DNA of 64,000 bases from Blastocladiella britannica (taxonomy: Eukaryota > Blastocladiomycota > Blastocladiomycetes > Blastocladiales > Blastocladiaceae). This document shows positions 57,201 through 64,000 of the stretch, one piece after another. The notes beneath the pieces are model-generated. The model did not search any database. It saw only the letters and a program-made list of their open reading frames with translations, and was not told the origin of the DNA. The stretch covers positions 47,247 through 111,246 of the forward strand of contig MU624542.1 of NCBI GenBank assembly GCA_025349905.2, given 5' to 3'. Made by a program: the position numbers and the translations under genes. How positions within the stretch are numbered: the stretch's first letter is position 1; the number at the start of each line of letters is the position of its first letter.

Positions 57201-59149
57201 GGACCCGCATCGACTCCAGGTCGTCAATGTACAGCTGGAACTCGATCAGGCGGTCGTTGAGGGCCAGGTTCTTGTCGTTGAGCTTTTCGACCACCGCGTC
57301 GGCCGACTCGGCGTCCTCGAGCGCGGCCTTGAGCTCGTTGATCATGTCGTCGGCGACCGCCAGCTGCTCGCGCGTCACCGACAGCGCGTCCTTGGCGTCG
57401 GCGCCGTGCGCGGCCTCCATCTCCAGCTGCTTGATGCGCGTCGACAGATCGGCCTCCATCTCGTCGCGTTGCTCTTTCAGCATGCCCAGCGCGTCCTTGA
57501 GCCGCTCGGTTTGGCGCAACAGCTGCGTGACCTCGACCGGCGGCGGCGCTGCCGCTGCTGCTGCACCTGCTGTGCCGTCCTGGTCGACATCGGCATCGTC
57601 GGCGGCAGAGTACGCACCCTCGGCCCGTAACGCGCGCTCCTCGCGCTCGACCTGCAAGTCGAGCTCGAGCTCCTCGACGCGGTCGCGCACCGCCTCGAGC
57701 TCGCGCTCGACGCCCTCGCACTTCTCTTCCGCCAGCTCCTTATCGAGCGTGACCATTTCCAGCGCGTCCTGGGCGTCCGCCAACCGCGCCTCGGCATCGT
57801 CGCGCGCCACCTCGGCATCGTGTGCGGCCTTCCGGGCCTCGCGCGCCTCGGCCTGCATCGTCGCCAGCCGCGCTTGCAGCCGGTCGCGCTCGCCCAGCAC
57901 CGCGTGTGCGTCGTCCTGCAGCGCCTCGAGCGCGCGGATCTTGGCCAAGTCGTCGCCGCGCTTCGACTCCAGGTACCGCACTTTGGCCCGCAGCTCGTCG
58001 TAGTCGTGCTGCGTCGGGCCTGGGGGTGCCGCTGGGGTCGCCGGGGCAAACGTCGGGGAGGTGATCGTTTGCGACGAGCGGCGTGTCGCCGCTGTTGTCG
58101 ATGCTGGTATCGCGGCCTGGACGGGGGTCGGGACCGGAAGCGGCACAGCGCGGGTGGCGGTGGGCGGTTCAGGCACCACACTCGGAGCAGCGGCCGCATC
58201 CGAAATGCGACGGGGCACGACAAGCGCAGGCACCGGCACTGCCTCTGGCGCGGGCGTAAACGAAGGAGCGGCCACGGGCGTCATGGGCAAGATACCCGAA
58301 GACAGCGCTCCAGCGGCGGGAGCGGCAGCCGAGACCGGAGTAGCTCCACGGGCTGCAGCCGAGCTAGCAACACTCGAGACCAAGTCACGCAGCGCGCTGA
58401 TCTTGGCCTCGGACAAGCTCGGGGTCGGCGGCATCGGCGGTTGCTGCTCCTGCTCGAGCTGCTGCTGGTACGGCGCTTCCATGGCGCCGGCCACGGGTGG
58501 TCTCTCGGCGGTCGGAGTCGGAGGTGCGCTTCCCGTTGCTGCCGCTGCTGCAGAGGATGGGGTGCCGGGCCGCGAAAGCGACAAGGGGCGGGACGACGAC
58601 GAGGAGCTGCCGCTGCTCATGGCCGCCAGCTGCGACGCCGCAATCATGGACATGCGCTTGGTGACTGGGGGTGACGTGACGGAGGACGACGCATTGCCGC
58701 CGCCGATGGTGGAGGTGGGCCGCGTGGACGACCGGCGCGAGGCTGCCGGCGACGTGCCCGTCGGGGGCGAGCGCAGGTCCTGTTTTCTTCTTGTTAATAT
58801 TGGTTCCGCCACTCGAGTTAAAAAAAAAAAATTCAAGGCGTACCACGCGGGACTGCGGACGCGACGGAGGATCCTGCTGTGGCAGCGACGAGGACGAGGA
58901 CGAATTGTTGGACGACAGGGGCGCGCCGACGGGCCGGGCCTGCGACGGGCGCAAGAACAGGCCGTGGTTGGGCGCGCACTGGAAATACACTTGGCCCTGC
59001 ACGATCCCGTCGTTCTTGCCCGTGGGCGTGTCGAGCTCGACGCCGACCCATTGGCCGGTGGAAAAGTGGGTGGTCCCAAAGTATCGCACCACGCCGTCTC
59101 CGGAGGACGTGGAGACCCGGGTGCCCAGGGCGAGTGGGGCAGAGGCCAT
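54268..59149 (-). CDS. DCTN1: Dynactin subunit p150-Glued
   Basis: Two exons, 59149-58844 and 58779-54268, with a 64-nt intron; 1605 residues. The CAP-Gly domain is at the N-terminus (about 5-75) with the EB1/CLIP-tubulin-binding GKNDG motif and NHGLFLRPSQ. A Ser/Ala/Pro-rich basic region follows, then a long coiled coil (about 360-700; YDELRAKVRYLESKRGDDLA) that in p150 binds dynein intermediate chain, then the helical dynactin domain (about 770-1170), a second coiled coil near 1230-1340 and a basic tail. At the donor GTGGTACG I used the inner GTACGC. It links dynein to cargo and microtubules. It overlaps no neighbour: EMC6 ends 110 bp beyond its stop, convergent. Confidence 0.93.
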
Positions 59150-59157
59150 TTATTTTG

Positions 59158-59193
<36 letters not shown>

Positions 59194-59210
59194 TTCGCCA
59201 AAGCAATAAC
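59150..59210. promoter_or_regulatory. 61-bp bidirectional promoter with a TA microsatellite
   Basis: The whole spacer between the divergent p150 and NNF1-like start codons consists of a 28-bp (TA)n run (59158-59185), a T tract to 59195 and a short leader. It could serve as a TATA-like element for both genes. Confidence 0.6.
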
Positions 59211-60123
59211 ATGGAAACACAGCTCGAATACGGCACAGCCGACCACCACGGCACTGGGCTGGTATCGACCCCGTCCCTACTCGTGCACTATGGCCTCGAG
59301 GACCCGGACACTGGTGCACCGACCCAGCCACCATCAGTCCCGACCTCGACCAACCCACCGGACTCGACGCGGTTCCGTGAATTTATCGCATCGATCGATC
59401 TGTTCCTGGCCACGGCGGTGGAAAAACTGACGCCCGACCTGCTGGCCGACGCTCTGTCGGATGTGCGGCGCGACGAGCCTGAGCGCATCCCTGTGCTGGC
59501 TGTCGACATGCGCCGGATGATTGTCGAGCAGTGTAAAGCGGACGTGATTCGATTTGTGCGCGACCTGGGCCTGCGCGACCGCATCAATGCTTTGCACGCG
59601 CAGACATTACGGGCTCGCGATGCGCTCATGACCCACCATGGCGTTGCGTCCGAGGACTTGGTTCCCCTCACCCCATTGTCTGCTGCGCAGTCCGTTTTGC
59701 TTTTTCTGTTCTTACCCAAAAGAAAAAAACTAATTTGGTTGGGACATACAGAATCAAGGACCTCATGTGCAACACGGACGCCATTGTCCGCGAGGTGCGT
59801 GCGCGCGTGCTGCGCTCCACTTTGGCATCTCTGCGGCAACAGGAAGCCGAGCTGCAGGCCACAATTGCGGTTGATGTGGGACGACTGCGGGCGGCCCTTA
59901 TTGCGTACAAGAAGGAGCGCGGGGATCGCGACACCGCCATGGGCTCGGTTCAGTCGGTTCGTCTTTTCCCACCTCCTTTTTTCTCAATTTTCAAAGCTCA
60001 GCCGATTTATAAAAGATCCTCAACGGCCTCTCGTCTCTCAACGCTGAGCGACTCGCGGCGATCCTTGAAACACTGGACCCAAGGACAGGGTATGCTCCAG
60101 GCGAGATCCCACCGCATCCATGA
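59211..60123 (+). CDS. NNF1/PMF1-like kinetochore (MIND complex) protein
   Basis: Three exons, 59211-59689, 59752-59956 and 60016-60123; 263 residues. The first donor is GTCCGT at 59690, chosen because it gives a phase-2 match to the acceptor at 59751. The core is all-helical: TRFREFIASIDLFLATAVEK, LTPDLLADALSDV, DMRRMIVEQCKADVIRFVRD and LRDRINALHAQTLRARD, resembling Nnf1-domain proteins that link CENP-C to the outer kinetochore. A C-terminal coiled coil follows (LRQQEAELQATIAVDVGRLR). The call rests on helix pattern, not a strict motif. Confidence 0.6.
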
Positions 60124-60151
60124 CAATACAAGTGCAATTTTTTTTCATTAT

Positions 60152-61898
60152 TTACTCGTCGTCACTTGCGCCATTGTCCTCGTCCTCTTCTGCCTTACTC
60201 TTGGGCCGGTGCTCGCCCGGCGAGTAATCGGCCGGAATCTCGCCCGTGGCGGTAAAGTACCGGAATGAGTGCGGGTACTGCATGATGCTCTGGAACCACG
60301 ATGCAAACGACTTGGTCTCCCACTCGCTTTGGACGGTGGCCGAGTAAATGTACTTGTGCTTGAACGCGTCAATCTCGGCCGCGTACTCGTCAAACTGCAC
60401 GGGACCGTTGCCCTTTTCCGCCGCCCGCTTGTTGTACACGTCAAACAGCGGCTTTTCCAGCAGCAGACCGAGCGCGGGCGCCTTGGGGACATTGACTTTT
60501 GGGCTCTGCGACGTCAGCAGCATGGGCTGCAAGGGTACACGCGGCGTGTTCGTCTTGAGCATCATGATCGCGAGTCCGACCATTTTGCGGATCTATTGTC
60601 CGTGCGTTTGTCAATTTGTGCACTCACTACAACAACCAAAGAGAAAGAGAAAAAAAGAGGGAGGTACCTGGTGAAGCAAGAACGACTGGCCCTTGACCTT
60701 GAGACTGATCCACTCGCCGCACTCGACCTTGCTTCCATTCTCGTCCGTGAACGAGTAAATCTCGGGATCGGCCGCGTCGAAGTCGGTAATGTACCGCTTT
60801 GCCGACTGGTCCTTGGGCGACTTGCCAATGGTGAAGTTGAAGTGGTTGTGGGTACCCACGAACCCGCCCAGCACCTCGCGCAGCCGTATCAGCTGCTCGG
60901 AGGGCATGCGGTAGTTGACGTCCAATGGCGCCACGGCCTCGACCGGGACCTCCGTCGCCTCTCCGGGAGGAGAGGCGAGGGCCGCCTCGGTGGCCGCTGC
61001 CAGCACCGCCGGCCAGTCTTCTACCGGAGCGAAGACGTAGGTCGGGCAAATGTACTCGTAGATACGTCTGTGACATTGTAAGAAAGTGTGCGCCAGTGCA
61101 AAAAGAAAAAAAAAAAAGAAAAAAAATGCAGTACCCAGAGCAATGATTCTTGGCGTCAAACGAGCCCAGGACCTTGACGGATCCCCACACGCGAATCTGC
61201 TCGGGCAGGTGCGAGTTGATGGTGGCCACGGGATCCTCGAGATGGCTCAGCACCAGTTTCGCATTAACCACCTGCCCACCGGCATGCACGCCCTTGTCGG
61301 TGCGGGCGGCGCGCTGGAACCCAATCTTTTTAATGTCAGCATTGTCCTCGGACACGCACGTGGCGGCCACCAGCGCCTTGAGCAGTTCGGCCTCGATGGT
61401 CTTGGCGCCAGGGTTGGTCTGCATGCCCTGGTACCCGGTCCCGCAGTAGCTCAGCAGCAGCGCAACTTTGGATTTGGGCCCTAGCCGCCGCGCTTTCCGC
61501 GCCTCAATCTCTTCGGGCGTCAGCGTCGTCTCCTCGGCGGAAGGAGTGGTGGTGCTCTCGGGCCGGGTGCCGCGCCGCTTGTCGTACTCGGGGTGCTTTG
61601 CATTCTTGCGTTGGCGCTTTTTGGGCGGCGGCTTGTCGGCGGCACTGTCCTTTGTGGTGGTCGTATTGGGCTCAGCAGCATCGGTTTGTGGTGCGTCGGC
61701 GACAATGTCGGGCATGGCGGCCGCCTTTACGGGAGATGAAGCGGACATGTGTAAGATACGTTGTTGGACTGCGGTTGGAAGCGCAGGCAGGTGGTACGAC
61801 GGTGGTCGGAGAAGTTGCAGGGCCGATCGCATCGCTTTTCTGCCTGAAAGAGCACGTGTGTGGTTGGGCATTTTTCGCATTTCCCATGCTGTTCCCAT
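60152..61898 (-). CDS. PUS1: tRNA pseudouridine synthase PUS1
   Basis: Three exons, 61898-61135, 61067-60668 and 60592-60152; introns 67 and 75 nt; 534 residues from the first Met. TruA-type motifs are clear: ALLLSYCGTGYQGMQTNPGA, the catalytic Asp in RAARTDKGVHA, the YEYICPTYVFAP strand at the second exon start, FVGTHNHFNFT and the SFLLHQ-IRKMVGL junction. It makes pseudouridine at several positions in tRNA and other RNA. Two start sites are plausible: Met at 61898, giving a basic, Arg-rich leader typical of a mitochondrial presequence, or Met at 61748 (MSASSPVKAAAMPD), giving a nuclear form. Confidence 0.94.
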
Positions 61899-62114
61899 AC
61901 CTCCACTTACCCGTTACTGTCACTTCACCTTCCTCCTCTCTCTATCCTTTTGGATTTTGGCGCTCTACATAGACAACTCTCCCACCCACACTCTAGAGAC
62001 TTATATTTCCGCTTACACTCACTGCTCTGGAGCGATCCGTGCCCCCCTGTGACTCTCATTAAACACTTTTTTTTTTAAAGATCGACTCAAAATATCCACA
62101 CTTACTTCTATAAA
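61899..62114. promoter_or_regulatory. Divergent promoter between PUS1 and GT31-like copy B
   Basis: 216 bp between opposing start codons. A C/T-rich stretch (about 61905-61950) and a T run before the right-hand gene are the only visible features. Confidence 0.4.
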
Positions 62115-63891
62115 ATGACCTCGTCTCCGTTCCCCTTCATGACTTCTTCGACCTCGTCTTCCTCGCTGCTCCCTACCAGTGCTCGCCACTCGCACCACCA
62201 CCATTCAAACCACCACCAGCACAACTACCACCAACACCACGGGAGCCGCGCGCAAACCTCTTCCCACTACGCGCAAAAGTTGTCGGCGCTCAACTCGCTC
62301 CCTGCGGTTCCCAGCACGCATGCGATCCGCCGCCACTTGCGCGTGGGCTTGTTGGTTGCCACTCTGGGTCTACTGATGCTGCTACTAGCGCCTTCATCTT
62401 CAATACCTTCAACAAGCGAAACCTCCAGCACCGAGAAACCCTTGCAAATGGCTCCGAGCGCGGCCGAAAAGCAAGGGGTTCGATCCGCACGACTGGCAGC
62501 GGCTCGACGCCGCCAAGATCCGCGGTTTGACCGGCTAGCGATCGCCGTGAAATCCGGATCTGCGGTGGCCACTGATCGGTTCACATTGCAGTACTCTCAC
62601 TCGCAGCTGCATGTGGCGCGGAACTTGATTTTGCTGGGCGACGCGACCATGAACAACGTTGGCGGGACCGGGATCAACATGACCGACGTGGTGACGCCCG
62701 TGGTGGATATGCTCGATTTGCGGCGCGCCATTTCGAGTCCCGCGGCGCTCAAGCAGTTACAAGAAAAAAAGAACAAGCCCAAGAAGAAGTTGGCGCCAGG
62801 GAAACGCAAGTCAGATAATGTTGGCTGGAAGAACGACGCATACAAGTTCTTCCCGGCGGTCAAGGCACTTCACGAGCAGTTCCCGCACGCCGAGTGGTAC
62901 GTCCTGGCCGACGACGACACGTTCCTGTTCCTGGACAACTTGTTGTTTGCGCTTGCAGTGCACTCGCCCGACTTGCCGCACTATTTCGGGTCGGGCAACA
63001 TGTTTCGCGGGTGCGACGGCGTAGAGCATTTCGGCGATGGCCCGATGTTTGCGCACGGCGGCGCCGGAATCGTGCTGTCGCGGGCAGCGGTCGCACGCGT
63101 GATCCAGCACTTGCCGCGGTGCACCATCAAGTACTCGGAGTGCCCCGTCGGCGACGTGCAGCTGGCGCTGTGCTTGCGCGATGCCGGAGTCACGTTCGAG
63201 CCGATCGGACCGCTGCCGTTCATGCAGGAGAATCCGGGGATCAAGGGGTGGGTGTACCCGACCGACGCGTGCCTGCGGCCCATCTCCATGCACCACTTGC
63301 CCGCGCACGCGTGGGGTATGTTGAGCCGCGCTGGCACACGTGCTCGTGCCGCGGTCGCTGCGTCCGAGACTTGGAACCGCACGTCGCCTGCCACTCACTC
63401 GCACCTGTATTACGCTTCGCCTTCTTCTTTGTCTTCGCCGTCGGGCTCTGGCCATGAAGCGATCAGTGATGAGGAATCGGTGACGGTCGCCCGCCGAATC
63501 CCATCCAGCTATAAGTCGCACCAGCCCGTCAACATGGGCGACGTGCTTGCCGAGGCCGCTGTGGACCTGGTGCTCGAGTCTGGGAGCGCGGATTTGGAGC
63601 TGTCGATTGGGCGGCCGGGGACCGCGTATGCGACCGATGAGCGTGATTCGATTGGACACTGCCGGGCCGCGTGCGAGATCGAGTCCAACTGTCTGTCGTG
63701 GGACTACCATGTCTTTTCCAAGGGTGCGTTTACTCCCTTTGACCCATTTCACTGAAGCGACTGACTTCCACGGCTGGGAAATAACAATAGTGTGCCGGAG
63801 GCTCGATACCATTCCACGAGGCGAGGCAACCTTGAACCACGTCTCGGGCATGCGTTCCACCAAGTACATGTGCCTGGACCGGTCGCTGTGA
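62115..63891 (+). CDS. Golgi type II GT31/fringe-like glycosyltransferase with a C-terminal PAN/apple-like domain (copy B)
   Basis: Two exons, 62115-63723 and 63791-63891, with a 67-nt phase-1 intron; 569 residues. The cytoplasmic tail is Ser/His-rich; the membrane anchor is VGLLVATLGLLMLLLAP. The catalytic segment has EWYVLADDDTFLFLDNLLFA and FAHGGAGIVLSRAAV, plus CPVGDVQLALCLRD, aligned block by block with copy A (31725-34008). The C-terminus again has a PAN-like Cys pattern (GHCRAACEIESNCLSW ... KYMCLD), completed by exon 2. It lacks the intron next to the DDD seen in copy A and has one in the PAN-like region instead, so the duplication is old. Confidence 0.86.
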
Positions 63892-64000
63892 ATGAAGTCC
63901 ACAAGAAAAAACTGCTCTTTGAAAAATATTGTGGATTTTGCCCCAAACTGAACACCCCAACTTCCACAAAAGTTCCACAACATGATTTAACACTACAAAT
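63892..64000 (+). other. Trailing sequence
   Basis: Probable 3' region of the preceding gene up to the window edge; AT-rich, no coding region recognised. Confidence 0.4.

Noticed and set aside
55570..57630. 686-residue open frame on the plus strand
   Set aside because: Complement of the dynactin p150 coding sequence; low-complexity Arg/Gly/His composition.
62477..62495. tRNA B-box-like GGTTCGATCC
   Set aside because: It lies inside the GT31-like coding sequence, without an A box or cloverleaf around it.

Overview
The window looks like GC-rich nuclear DNA from a zoosporic, early-diverging fungus; Blastocladiomycota is my best guess, by inference. Genes are dense and intron-bearing. Introns are short (about 56-84 nt, AT-rich, GTACGT/GTATGT-type donors). 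The gene mix is fungal (polarisome scaffold Spa2, tricalbin), but also includes genes of flagellated or centriole-bearing cells (CEP78), a TPX2 spindle factor and a class C 7TM receptor. No tRNA, rRNA, CRISPR array or transposon was recognised.

Layout. 0-13.4 kb: F-box/WD40 protein; an orphan membrane protein; a decayed L-arabinokinase-type glycosyltransferase fragment; BMT5-type rRNA methyltransferase; TPX2; a Cys-rich single-pass receptor-like protein. 13.7-23.7 kb: a six-C2 tricalbin and a beta-helix/EGF/7TM class C GPCR. 23.7-31.7 kb: a broken LEWW-repeat pseudogene, a small membrane protein, CEP78, a MAP kinase kinase and FCF1. 31.7-41.8 kb: a GT31-like glycosyltransferase with a PAN-like tail, Spa2, alpha-COP and a tail-anchored thioredoxin. 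42.6-49.8 kb: a large orphan membrane protein, a HIT protein and a C2A9.03-type WD protein. 50.2-53.4 kb: three tandem copies of a small, apparently undescribed gene family with unrelated small ORFs between two of them. 53.6-63.9 kb: EMC6, dynactin p150, an NNF1-like kinetochore protein, PUS1, and a second GT31-like enzyme related to the first.

Functional threads. Microtubule/centrosome/spindle genes (TPX2, CEP78, dynactin p150, NNF1-like) and secretory or membrane-contact genes (alpha-COP, EMC6, tricalbin, two Golgi-type glycosyltransferases) are frequent, but nothing shows operon-like logic; this is an ordinary eukaryotic neighbourhood. Several divergent pairs share very short promoters (61-64 bp).

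Exon boundaries were worked out by hand from splice consensus, phase continuity and family similarity; none is confirmed by transcripts. The most interesting items are the tandem orphan family (50-53 kb), the GPCR with its hidden signal-peptide exon (19.1-23.7 kb), the PAN-tailed GT31-like pair, CEP78/TPX2 in a fungus-like genome, and the tiny-exon structures in FCF1 and the HIT gene.
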